Shown one piece after another: positions 1 through 5,047 of a DNA stretch of 6,073 nucleotides (positions are counted from its first letter, which is position 1; each line of letters starts with the position of its first letter). The position numbers and the translations under genes were made by a program. The notes under the pieces are model-generated. The model made no database searches and was not told where the DNA came from. It was given only the letters and a program-made list of their open reading frames with translations. Source of the DNA: an uncultured Phycisphaera sp. (GTDB lineage Bacteria; Planctomycetota; Phycisphaerae; Phycisphaerales; SM1A02); contig CALDQF010000442.1 in NCBI GenBank assembly GCA_937911845.1, positions 1-6,073 on the forward strand, given 5' to 3'.

Positions 1-68
1 TGTCTGGATGTTGTTTCCATCAACAGACTCGGTGCACAGAAACGGTCTGGGTCATGCGTGCTGTTCAT
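1..68 (-). CDS. Start of an unidentified gene coupled to panD (partial, runs off window)
   Basis: An ATG at 68-66 overlaps the panD stop codon in the classic ATGA arrangement. It opens a frame with no stop through the window edge, giving about 22 codons beginning MNSTHDPDRFCAPSLL. The overlap suggests translational coupling, with panD as the upstream gene of a two-gene or longer transcript. No Shine-Dalgarno is obvious, which is common for stop-start coupled genes. The fragment is too short for family assignment and I do not recognise it. A frame this short can stay open by chance, so the overlap is the main support. The ATG at 56-54 in another frame meets a stop after 11 codons and is less likely. 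Confidence 0.4.
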   Translation of the reverse strand, partial: MNSTHDPDRFCAPSLLMETTSR

Positions 69-460
69 CGCACTGGTTGCGAAATCAAGACATCGGGGTC
101 GTAGTGGATCGTCCGCTCAATGTCGTTGTGCTCGTCCAAGATCAGGCACGTGGGGTGGTGGTCGGCGTATTCGGCGTCGGTCATGTGGGCCCAGTGCATG
201 ATGATGACCCGGTCACCCGGAGAGACCAGCTTGGCGGCCGCACCGTTCAAGCCGATGGTGCGTGAGCCTGGTGCACCACGGAAAACGTAGGTTTCAAACC
301 TGGCTCCATTTTCACAATTGGCGATCAGGACGACGTCGTTGACCCGCATGCCGCAGGCGTCGAGCAAGTCGGCATCGATCGTGATGGAGCCGATGTAATC
401 CTCCCGGGCTTCGGTCACCCGAGCGTGATGCAATTTGGAATGAAGGACTTTTCGAAGCAC
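65..460 (-). CDS. panD: Aspartate 1-decarboxylase (pyruvoyl-dependent)
   Basis: PanD decarboxylates L-aspartate to beta-alanine, a precursor of pantothenate and coenzyme A, in the cytoplasm. The 131-residue product (family about 120-130) shows the whole functional signature. The Gly24-Ser25 self-cleavage site lies in YIGSITID; Ser25 becomes the pyruvoyl cofactor. Lys9, His11, Arg54, Tyr58 and Asn72 are all at the positions known from E. coli PanD. The NGAAA stretch at 72-76 is also intact. The start is a GTG chosen by alignment of MLRKVLHSKLHHARVT with the family N-terminus. No Shine-Dalgarno precedes it, but a -10-like hexamer ends exactly seven bases upstream, so the message may be leaderless. 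It lies downstream of groEL, separated by a strong terminator, so it is probably its own transcription unit. An unknown gene follows with an ATGA overlap. Confidence 0.96.
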   Translation of the reverse strand: MLRKVLHSKLHHARVTEAREDYIGSITIDADLLDACGMRVNDVVLIANCENGARFETYVFRGAPGSRTIGLNGAAAKLVSPGDRVIIMHWAHMTDAEYADHHPTCLILDEHNDIERTIHYDPDVLISQPVR

Positions 461-466
461 GAAACC

Positions 467-494
467 ATTCTAAAACGAAAGCGGCCCCGGTCGA
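467..494 (-). promoter_or_regulatory. Probable leaderless promoter of panD
   Basis: Reading the minus strand, TAGAAT occupies 472-467, one mismatch from TATAAT. The panD GTG starts at 460, which puts the hexamer at -12 to -7 if transcription begins on the start codon itself. That is the geometry of leaderless promoters in actinobacteria and Deinococcus (TANNNT, six bases, start codon). A weak -35 candidate, TCGACC, lies at 494-489 with a 16-bp spacer, inside the loop and stem of the groEL terminator. The absence of any Shine-Dalgarno before panD supports the reading. The -35 is poor, so the -10 carries most of the argument. Confidence 0.5.
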
Positions 495-506
495 TGCCGG
501 GGCCGC
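472..506 (-). terminator. Intrinsic terminator of the groEL operon
   Basis: A perfect 10-bp GC-rich inverted repeat (GCGGCCCCGG and its complement, 481-490 and 497-506) encloses a six-base loop. On the minus strand it is followed by TTTCGTTTT (480-472), a nearly complete T-tract. It begins 27 bases past the groEL stop codon. Hairpin strength, T-tract and position make it a convincing Rho-independent terminator for the chaperonin transcript. The T-tract runs directly into the panD -10 candidate. Confidence 0.9.
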
Positions 507-510
507 AGAA

Positions 511-524
511 GAATCAAAAGATTC
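511..524 (-). other. Small hairpin between groEL stop and terminator
   Basis: GAATC-AAAA-GATTC (plus-strand reading) is a perfect 5-bp inverted repeat with a four-base loop, in the 27 bases between the groEL stop and the main terminator hairpin. In the mRNA it would place a weaker stem-loop just before the strong one, perhaps helping 3'-end stability. It is AT-rich and short, so chance is possible. Confidence 0.35.
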
Positions 525-533
525 GAGGGGGAT

Positions 534-2159
534 TTAGTAATCCATGTCCTCACCCCCGGCCCCAGCCTTGGCCTTCTCCTTGACCTCGACAATGGCACAG
601 TCGGTGGTCAACAGCAGGCCCGAGATGGAGGCGGCATTTTGCAAGGCCACCCGTTCCACCTTGGTGGGCACGATCACGCCGGCTTTGACGAGATCTTCGT
701 AGGAGCGGTTGGCCGCGTTGAACCCGAACGAGACGTCGTCAGATTCTTCCACCTTCACACACACCACCGAGCCGTCAAGACCACCGTTTTCGGCGATTTG
801 CTTGATCGGTGCGGTCAGAGCGCGTTCGATGATGTCCACGCCGACCTTTTCGTCGCCGGTGGCTTTCTTACGAGCCGCAACCAAGGCCTTGCGGGCCCGA
901 ATGACCGCCACGCCGCCGCCGGGAAGGATGCCTTCCTCAACTGCCGCACGGCATGCGTGCAGGGCGTCTTCGACGCGGGCTTTTTTCTCTTTCATTTCAA
1001 CTTCGGTGGCGGCACCAACGTTGATTTGGGCCACGCCGCCGGCCAACTTGGCCAGACGTTCTTGAAGCTTTTCGCGGTCATAGTCACTGCTGGTGCCTTC
1101 GACCTGGGCTTTGATCTGCTCGATTCGACCTTGGATGTCCTTGGACTTGCCGGACCCTTCGATGAGGGTGGTGGCGTCCTTCTCGATGCTGACCTTTTTG
1201 GCTTTGCCCAAGTCTTTGACTTCGAGCTTCTCGAGGTCGACGCCGAGTTCGTCCATCACGGCGGTGCCGCCGGTGAGGACCGCAATGTCTTGCAGCATTT
1301 CCTTGCGGCGATCACCAAAGCCGGGGGCTTTGACGGCGGCGACCTTCAGAACGCCACGAAGCTTGTTGACCACGAGCATGGCCAAGGCTTCACCATCAAC
1401 ATCCTCAGCGACGATGAGCAGGCTCTTGCCAGCTTCGGCCACCTTGCCAAGGATGGGCAGGAGGTCTTTCGCGCTGGAGATCTTCTTCTCGTGGATCAAG
1501 ACGTAGCAGTCTTCCAGATCCGCAGTCATGGCCGTGGTGTCGGTGACAAAGTGGGGGCTCAGGTAGCCCTTGTCGAACTGCATGCCTTCCACGAGTTCCA
1601 CTTCAGTGTCGAGGCTCTTGCCTTCTTCCACGGTGATCACGCCGTCCTTGCCAACTTTGTCCATGGCTTCGGCAATGATCTTGCCGACTTGGGTATCTTG
1701 GTTGGCGGCACAGGTGCCAACCTGGGCGATCTCCTTGGAGTCACGCACGGTCTTGCTCATCTTGGCGAGCTCGTTGGTGATGGCGTCGACACCGATGTCG
1801 ATGCCGCGCTTCACTTCGTGGGCGTGAGCGCCAGCAGTGATGTTCTTCAGGCCTTCAGTAAAGATGGCTTCGGCGTAGACCGTCGCGGTGGTGGTGCCGT
1901 CACCGGCATCCTTGGACGACTTGCTGGCCACTTCTTTGACCATTTGCGCCCCCATGTTTTCGAAGGTGTCTTCGAGTTCAATTTCCTTGGCAACGGTGAC
2001 ACCATCTTTGGTGACGGTGGGCGCGCCAAAGGACTTTTCAAGAATCACCACGCGGCCGGAGGGGCCGAGGGTGCTCTTTACCGCTTTGGCAAGTTTTTGA
2101 ACGCCACGCAGCATGCGTTCGCGGGCGTCGATGTCGTAAGCAATTTCTTTTGCGGCCAT
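534..2159 (-). CDS. groL: 60-kDa chaperonin GroEL
   Basis: GroEL is the double-ring, ATP-driven folding chamber of the cytoplasm that works with GroES. The 541-residue product aligns without gaps to E. coli numbering over the diagnostic sites. Asp52 in KDGVTV, Asp87 in [11 protein letters not shown] and Asp398 in ARVEDAL are the ATPase residues, and the 414-416 glycines are present. Apical-domain substrate and GroES contacts Tyr199, Phe204, Leu234, Leu237, Val263 and Val264 are kept, but residue 203, usually Tyr, is His. The tail ends [10 protein letters not shown], lacking the usual GGM repeats. The ATG at 2159 is chosen because it gives the family start MAAKEIAYD and has AGAAGGA six bases upstream. 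A GTG seven codons earlier would overrun that site. It is the last gene of the cluster, 38 bp after a small unknown ORF, and is followed by the terminator at 472-506. Confidence 0.98.
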   Translation of the reverse strand: MAAKEIAYDIDARERMLRGVQKLAKAVKSTLGPSGRVVILEKSFGAPTVTKDGVTVAKEIELEDTFENMGAQMVKEVASKSSKDAGDGTTTATVYAEAIFTEGLKNITAGAHAHEVKRGIDIGVDAITNELAKMSKTVRDSKEIAQVGTCAANQDTQVGKIIAEAMDKVGKDGVITVEEGKSLDTEVELVEGMQFDKGYLSPHFVTDTTAMTADLEDCYVLIHEKKISSAKDLLPILGKVAEAGKSLLIVAEDVDGEALAMLVVNKLRGVLKVAAVKAPGFGDRRKEMLQDIAVLTGGTAVMDELGVDLEKLEVKDLGKAKKVSIEKDATTLIEGSGKSKDIQGRIEQIKAQVEGTSSDYDREKLQERLAKLAGGVAQINVGAATEVEMKEKKARVEDALHACRAAVEEGILPGGGVAVIRARKALVAARKKATGDEKVGVDIIERALTAPIKQIAENGGLDGSVVCVKVEESDDVSFGFNAANRSYEDLVKAGVIVPTKVERVALQNAASISGLLLTTDCAIVEVKEKAKAGAGGEDMDY

Positions 2160-2173
2160 GGTGGCTTCCTTCT

Positions 2174-2186
2174 GGCACACAGTGCC
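2174..2186 (-). other. Dyad just upstream of the groEL ribosome-binding site
   Basis: GGCAC-ACA-GTGCC (plus-strand reading) is a perfect 5-bp inverted repeat with a three-base loop, in the 38-bp gap before groEL. It ends a few bases before the AGAAGGA Shine-Dalgarno. In the polycistronic mRNA it could form a short hairpin that isolates or stabilises the groEL start region, or mark a processing point. It is not a CIRCE element. No function is shown. Confidence 0.35.
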
Positions 2187-2197
2187 GTGGGGGCAAA

Positions 2198-2425
2198 TCA
2201 GAGGGGACGGGCGGGGGGCCCGATCTCGACGCGGATCACTCTTCCGGCGTCGATAAGGACCTCGCGGGTCCCGTCAGTGAGTTTTAAAATGCCATCGTCT
2301 TCCGCAGGTACGAGCAGGGCTCGGGCCACCACGAAATCGTCGCAGCCTTCGAGGACCAAGCGAACATCGCGTGATCCGTCCAAGGCCAACAGGGCCGATT
2401 GCAGGTGGGAAGCATGGAGTGGCAT
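2198..2425 (-). CDS. Small unknown protein between groES and groEL (ORF 2)
   Basis: I do not recognise this 75-residue protein. Its second half reads like alternating beta strands: DVRLVLEG (20-27), FVVARALLV (31-39), GILKLTDG (45-52), then [15 protein letters not shown] (54-68). That pattern resembles a small Sm- or SH3-like beta barrel; this is inference from strand spacing only. The C-terminal block GILKLT...[11 protein letters not shown] resembles GIRVTT...IYIDASHVSMA in the preceding small ORF, so the two may be related. It has no signal peptide or membrane segment. The ATG at 2425 is the first plausible start but lacks a Shine-Dalgarno. It begins 33 bases after the previous stop and ends 38 bases before groEL, so it is probably read by coupling in the same transcript. 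It is supported mainly by filling, with its neighbour, a 520-bp gap in a compact operon. Confidence 0.65.
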   Translation of the reverse strand: MPLHASHLQSALLALDGSRDVRLVLEGCDDFVVARALLVPAEDDGILKLTDGTREVLIDAGRVIRVEIGPPARPL

Positions 2426-2427
2426 AA

Positions 2428-2465
2428 GTTCAAAGTTGGGTTCAAAGTGGTATTCAGATCAAAGT
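2428..2465. repeat. Short direct repeats at the junction of the two small ORFs
   Basis: On the plus strand TCAAAGT occurs at 2430-2436, 2442-2448 and 2459-2465. The first two are part of a 9-bp direct repeat, GTTCAAAGT, with a 12-bp period. The third copy contains the stop codon of small ORF 1. The block fills the 33-bp gap before small ORF 2. It could be a protein or RNA binding site, or a trace of slippage duplication. Confidence 0.45.
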
Positions 2466-2677
2466 CGGGTTTGCCACGCCATGGAGACGTGGGAAGCATC
2501 GATGTAGATCACGTTTTGTTTGGTGGTGACGCGGATGCCGTGCTGGGAAATCAGCGCTTCCACTTTTTCCACATTCCGGAGCTCCACCGTTTCGGAGGCG
2601 CCCGACATGTGCAAGTCGAGTTCCTTGGCCGAACCGACCATGTCCTCAAGCACTTGGATAAGAGGTCCACGTTCCAT
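2459..2677 (-). CDS. Small unknown protein directly after groES (ORF 1)
   Basis: I do not recognise this 72-residue protein. An amphipathic N-terminus (LIQVLEDMVGSAKELDL, 6-22) leads to a predicted beta-rich half: TVELRNVEKVEAL (30-42), GIRVTTKQN (47-55) and VIYIDASHVSMAW (56-68). The spacing of short strands recalls small Sm- or SH3-like barrels, but no motif proves it. The end of the protein resembles that of the next ORF (G-I-x...I-D-A-x-x-V). The ATG at 2677 follows the groES TGA by two bases, so translation is almost certainly coupled to groES. Insertion of such genes between groES and groEL is unusual; the usual pair is adjacent. Position suggests, but does not show, a link to chaperonin function or to dosage of GroES and GroEL. 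Confidence 0.75.
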   Translation of the reverse strand: MERGPLIQVLEDMVGSAKELDLHMSGASETVELRNVEKVEALISQHGIRVTTKQNVIYIDASHVSMAWQTRL

Positions 2678-2679
2678 GG

Positions 2680-2970
2680 TCAGCCAATCACCGCGAGGAT
2701 GTCTTCCTCGGTCATGATGATGAGATCTTCACCATCGATTTTGATTTCGGTGCCGGCGTAGGAAGAGAAGAGCACGGCGTCGCCTTTCTTGACCGTAAAG
2801 GGCAAGTAGTCACCGGTTTCTCTGTTCAAGATGCCGTTGCCGAGGGCCACGATCTTGCCTTCCTTGGGCTTGTCTTTTGCGGACTCGGGCAGGAAGATGC
2901 CAGAGTCGGTGCGATCCGCGGCTTCCGCACGCTTCACAATGATTTTGTCGCCGAGGGGACGAACCTTCAT
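2680..2970 (-). CDS. groS: 10-kDa co-chaperonin GroES
   Basis: GroES is the heptameric lid that caps GroEL. The 96-residue product is full length for the family. It starts MKVRPLGDK, carries the mobile loop at about 16-31 with the hydrophobic GIFLP (24-28) that docks on GroEL, and ends with the conserved DGEDLIIMTEEDILAVI. The ATG at 2970 is supported by AGGAG nine bases upstream. Its first bases overlap the TGA of the upstream receiver gene (ATGA), so the two are translationally coupled. Small ORF 1 begins two bases after its stop. GroEL comes 520 bp later rather than directly behind it, but on the same strand and very likely in the same transcript. Confidence 0.97.
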   Translation of the reverse strand: MKVRPLGDKIIVKRAEAADRTDSGIFLPESAKDKPKEGKIVALGNGILNRETGDYLPFTVKKGDAVLFSSYAGTEIKIDGEDLIIMTEEDILAVIG

Positions 2971-3446
2971 GGGTCAAATCTCCTGTGCCCACCCTGTGGG
3001 CGTTTGTGACCTGTCTTTTCATCCGGAGGCGCGGACCGTTCCGTGGCCCTCCGCAAGACTTCAAGCAACCGCTCGGTGTGGAGCGGTCGATCCAAAACCG
3101 CGAACACGCCTTCCCGCAGCGCGTCCGTCAGCGTCCGACTCCGGTCCCGGGTGGTTGCCATGGGGGGGCGAACCACGATCACCGGAGGGGGCGCCTCCCG
3201 TCGCCGGAGCAGTCGCACGAAGGCGCCGCCGGCCACGCTCCCTGGTGAATCCTCACCACGGAGAGGAATCGCCCAATCCACGACCGCCACATGGACGGTC
3301 CAGGAGTCGAGCAAGACTTCGGCCTCTTCGCCGTTGGCGGCGAATCGGGTCTCAAATCCGGCCGGAGCGAGGAGCGACGGAAGTTGCTCCAACGCTGGGG
3401 TGGCGCGGCGGGGGTCATATGAGACCATGAGGTGGCGTCTTTGCAC
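2967..3446 (-). CDS. Degenerate response-regulator receiver protein leading the groES-groEL operon
   Basis: The 159-residue product has the outline of a CheY-like receiver domain with no output domain: strand 1 at LMVSYDP (6-12), the [17 protein letters not shown] helix-strand pattern (30-46), strand 3 ending in Asp57 (VAVVDWAIP), strand 4 PPVIVV (87-92) and [10 protein letters not shown] (113-122). Asp57 sits where the phosphoacceptor is expected. The paired acidic residues at the end of strand 1 are Ser9-Tyr10, the Thr/Ser after strand 4 is Arg93, and the usual Lys of the KP motif is Arg120. Normal phosphorylation is therefore doubtful; a pseudo-receiver used for protein contact is more likely. 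The tail (137-159) is charged and basic. The GTG at 3446 is chosen because AAGGA lies nine bases upstream and just inside a predicted sigma-54 transcript; ATG at 3428 has no ribosome site. The frame stays open far into asnS on the other strand, which is a shadow. The stop overlaps the groES ATG. Confidence 0.8.
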   Translation of the reverse strand: MQRRHLMVSYDPRRATPALEQLPSLLAPAGFETRFAANGEEAEVLLDSWTVHVAVVDWAIPLRGEDSPGSVAGGAFVRLLRRREAPPPVIVVRPPMATTRDRSRTLTDALREGVFAVLDRPLHTERLLEVLRRATERSAPPDEKTGHKRPQGGHRRFDP

Positions 3447-3473
3447 GACGACGATTCCTTGGACAGAAGGAAT

Positions 3474-3490
3474 TGCAAGTCCCGTGCCGG
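3474..3490 (-). promoter_or_regulatory. Candidate sigma-54 (RpoN) -24/-12 promoter of the receiver-groES-groEL operon
   Basis: The minus strand reads CCGGCACGGGACTTGCA. Against the known consensus YTGGCACGRNNNTTGCW only the second base differs (C for T). The invariant GG (3488-3487) and GC (3476-3475) are 10 bases apart as required. The expected transcription start is near 3463. That leaves a 17-base leader holding the AAGGA Shine-Dalgarno (3460-3456) before the GTG at 3446. The fit of promoter, leader and ribosome site is what raises it above a chance match. Precedent: groESL3 of Bradyrhizobium japonicum is controlled by NifA and sigma-54. No rpoN or activator gene is visible in the window. 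Confidence 0.55.
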
Positions 3491-3507
3491 GTCTGGGCCC
3501 GATTTGG

Positions 3508-3521
3508 AGCCATTTTTGGCT
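3508..3521. promoter_or_regulatory. Dyad A in the divergent intergenic region
   Basis: AGCCA-TTTT-TGGCT is a perfect 5-bp inverted repeat. Its centre is about 52 bases upstream of the predicted sigma-54 start at 3463. It shares the GCCA...TGGC core with dyad B at 3546-3570. The two centres are about 42.5 bp apart, close to four turns of B-DNA, so a protein bound to both would sit on one face. It is a candidate binding site of an activator or repressor. Confidence 0.4.
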
Positions 3522-3545
3522 GCCGAGGGTCTTGGGGGTCTCTTT

Positions 3546-3570
3546 CCTCCTGCCATTCTGGCATCGGAGG
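3546..3570. promoter_or_regulatory. Dyad B, candidate upstream activator site
   Basis: The core TGCCA-TTC-TGGCA (3551-3563) is a perfect inverted repeat, and outer arms CCTCC (3546-3550) and GGAGG (3566-3570) extend it with a two-base TC bulge. Its centre is about 94 bases upstream of the predicted sigma-54 start, within the range where enhancer-binding proteins of the NtrC class usually bind. It is related to dyad A. Its right arm also overlaps a weak sigma-54-like element pointing toward asnS, so it could coordinate both directions. It is seen in sequence only. Confidence 0.45.
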
Positions 3571-3574
3571 GGCT
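3558..3574 (+). promoter_or_regulatory. Weak sigma-54-like element facing asnS
   Basis: CTGGCATCGGAGGGGCT keeps the -24 core CTGGCA and the GG/GC pair at 10-base spacing (3560-3561 and 3572-3573), but the -12 box lacks the TT. A transcript would start near 3585, giving a 39-base leader for asnS. A synthetase gene normally needs a housekeeping promoter, and none is visible in this gap, so the true asnS promoter may instead lie inside the receiver gene. Confidence 0.2.
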
Positions 3575-3598
3575 TGGTCGTCACAATGGACGCTTCAG

Positions 3599-3612
3599 CC
3601 CCCAGAAGGGGG
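3599..3612 (+). other. C5-AGAA-G5 hairpin abutting the asnS ribosome-binding site
   Basis: Five Cs (3599-3603), a four-base AGAA loop and five Gs (3608-3612) form a perfect stem. The 3' arm touches the purine-rich Shine-Dalgarno GGAAGGAGG (3611-3619), seven bases before the asnS ATG gives way to ACC-ATG. Folding could limit ribosome access, and the C-run could also pair with other G-rich parts of the site. It may be simple base composition. Confidence 0.4.
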
Positions 3613-3623
3613 AAGGAGGAACC

Positions 3624-5030
3624 ATGCAGTGGCACTCGGTCTCGAAGATTTTTGCTGGCGCGGCAGCCGTTGGCGACACCGTGGAAATTCGGGGATGGAT
3701 CCGCACCCGGCGGGACTCCAAGGCGGGTTTGTCCTTCCTTGCGGTCCACGACGGTTCGTGCTTTGACGCCCTGCAGGTGGTCGCCCAAGGCGATCTCCCC
3801 AATTACGCCGAAATCCAAACCCTGACCACCGGCTGTTCGGTGGTGTGCCGCGGGGTCTTGGCCGAGAGCCAAGGCAAGGGGCAGTCCATCGAAATGCAAG
3901 CGTCTGAAGTGGAAGTGGTGGGCTTGGTCGAAGACCCAGACACCTATCCGGTGGCGGCCAAGCGACACACCTTTGAATACCTGCGGGAAGTGGCCCACCT
4001 TCGCACACGAACCAACACGTTTGGTGCGATCACTCGGGTTCGGAACTGCTTGGCCCAGTCGGTGCACCGCTTCTTCCACGAGGACGGGTTCCAATGGGTG
4101 CACACGCCCATCGTGACCGCAAGCGATTGCGAAGGCGCGGGCGAGATGTTCCGGGTCTCGACGCTGGACATGATGAACTTGCCCCGCAATGAAGGAGGCG
4201 GCGTGGATTACTCCGGCGACTTCTTCGGCCGGGAAGCTTTCTTGACGGTGTCGGGTCAATTGAATGTGGAAACGCATGCCTGCGCGTTGTCCAAGGTGTA
4301 CACCTTTGGCCCCACGTTCCGGGCGGAAAACTCCAACACCACCCGCCACCTCACCGAGTTTTGGATGATCGAGCCGGAGATTGCGTTTGCCGACTTGGCC
4401 GATGACGCGGACTTGGCGGAGCGGTTCTTGAAGTCAATTTTCCGAGACCTGCTCAACGAGCGTCCCGACGATATGAAGTTCTTCAACGACCGCATCGATG
4501 ATGGCTGCATCGAGCGGGTGGAGAAGTTTGTCGATGCTTCCTTTGAACGTATGGAGTACACCGATGCCATCAAGCACCTTGAAGCGGCCGTGGCCAAAGG
4601 GGTGAAGTTTGAGTTCCCCGTGTCGTGGGGCATGGACATGCAGTCCGAGCACGAGCGGTACCTCACCGAGGAGTTGGTGGGCCGACCCGTGGTGGTGATG
4701 AATTACCCCAAGGACATTAAAGCGTTCTACATGCGTCTGAACGACGATGAAAAAACCGTCGCGGCCATGGATGTGCTTGCGCCCGGGATCGGCGAGATCA
4801 TTGGCGGATCACAACGCGAAGAGCGGCTGGATGTCCTGGACCGCCGCATCGTGGAGTGCGGTCTTGAGATCGAGCCGTACTGGTGGTACCGCGACCTTCG
4901 AAAGTACGGCACGGTGCCCCACGCCGGATTTGGCTTGGGCTTCGAGCGCACGATCTTGTACGCGACCGGCATGGCGAACATTCGGGACGTGATTCCGTTC
5001 CCGCGGACGCCGGGTCGGGCTGATTTTTAA
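3624..5030 (+). CDS. asnS: Asparagine--tRNA ligase
   Basis: AsnRS is the cytoplasmic class IIb synthetase that charges tRNA-Asn with asparagine using ATP. The 468-residue product matches the family length (E. coli 466). An N-terminal OB-fold anticodon-binding domain (about 15-105) contains [13 protein letters not shown] and VEDPDTYP. The catalytic domain follows, with [10 protein letters not shown] (121-130), motif 2 FRAENSN...EFWMIEPE (232-252), SSEHERY-like QSEHERYL (340-347), [12 protein letters not shown] (360-371) and motif 3 GFGLGFER (435-442). [11 protein letters not shown] and the ending [11 protein letters not shown] are typical of AsnRS rather than AspRS. The ATG at 3624 is chosen because of the strong GGAAGGAGG ribosome site. 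An in-frame ATG at 3432 would add 64 residues of non-family sequence. It is transcribed divergently from the chaperonin operon and converges with murD, 17 bp away. Its presence implies direct Asn-tRNA charging, not only the amidotransferase route. Confidence 0.97.
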   Translation: MQWHSVSKIFAGAAAVGDTVEIRGWIRTRRDSKAGLSFLAVHDGSCFDALQVVAQGDLPNYAEIQTLTTGCSVVCRGVLAESQGKGQSIEMQASEVEVVGLVEDPDTYPVAAKRHTFEYLREVAHLRTRTNTFGAITRVRNCLAQSVHRFFHEDGFQWVHTPIVTASDCEGAGEMFRVSTLDMMNLPRNEGGGVDYSGDFFGREAFLTVSGQLNVETHACALSKVYTFGPTFRAENSNTTRHLTEFWMIEPEIAFADLADDADLAERFLKSIFRDLLNERPDDMKFFNDRIDDGCIERVEKFVDASFERMEYTDAIKHLEAAVAKGVKFEFPVSWGMDMQSEHERYLTEELVGRPVVVMNYPKDIKAFYMRLNDDEKTVAAMDVLAPGIGEIIGGSQREERLDVLDRRIVECGLEIEPYWWYRDLRKYGTVPHAGFGLGFERTILYATGMANIRDVIPFPRTPGRADF

Positions 5031-5047
5031 GTCCAGCGAAGATTTTC

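Noticed and set aside
8..265. Plus-strand open frame opposite panD
   Set aside because: It is antisense to conserved PanD residues, with no domain and no ribosome site.
2160..2180. GTG 2180 as the groEL start
   Set aside because: It adds MCQKEAT, which is not part of the family and overlaps the AGAAGGA ribosome site of the ATG at 2159.
639..2507. A 622-codon open frame on the plus strand opposite groEL
   Set aside because: It mirrors groEL codon by codon, a common result of GC-rich codon bias on the opposite strand. It has no recognisable domains, ignores the boundary of groEL and has no ribosome site. groEL, small ORF 2 and operon logic account for the region.
3432..3623. A longer asnS starting at ATG 3432
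   Set aside because: It would add 64 non-homologous residues. ATG 3624 has a strong Shine-Dalgarno and matches the family N-terminus.
3447..3623. CIRCE (HrcA operator) before the chaperonin operon
   Set aside because: Neither TTAGCACTC nor GAGTGCTAA, nor a close variant, occurs here; the region also lacks any TA step, which that operator requires.
3447..3623. T-box or other riboswitch before asnS
   Set aside because: The leader is too short and shows no conserved T-box sequence and no terminator/antiterminator pair.
3447..4349. Upstream extension of the receiver frame deep into asnS
   Set aside because: Residues encoded there are antisense to conserved AsnRS sequence and show no domain. 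The receiver fold begins just after the GTG at 3446, which has its own ribosome site and promoter candidate.
5031..5047. Bidirectional terminator between asnS and murD
   Set aside because: Only a 4-bp AT-rich repeat around AAGATTTTCTT is present; no GC-rich stem with a T-tract is visible in the 17-bp gap.
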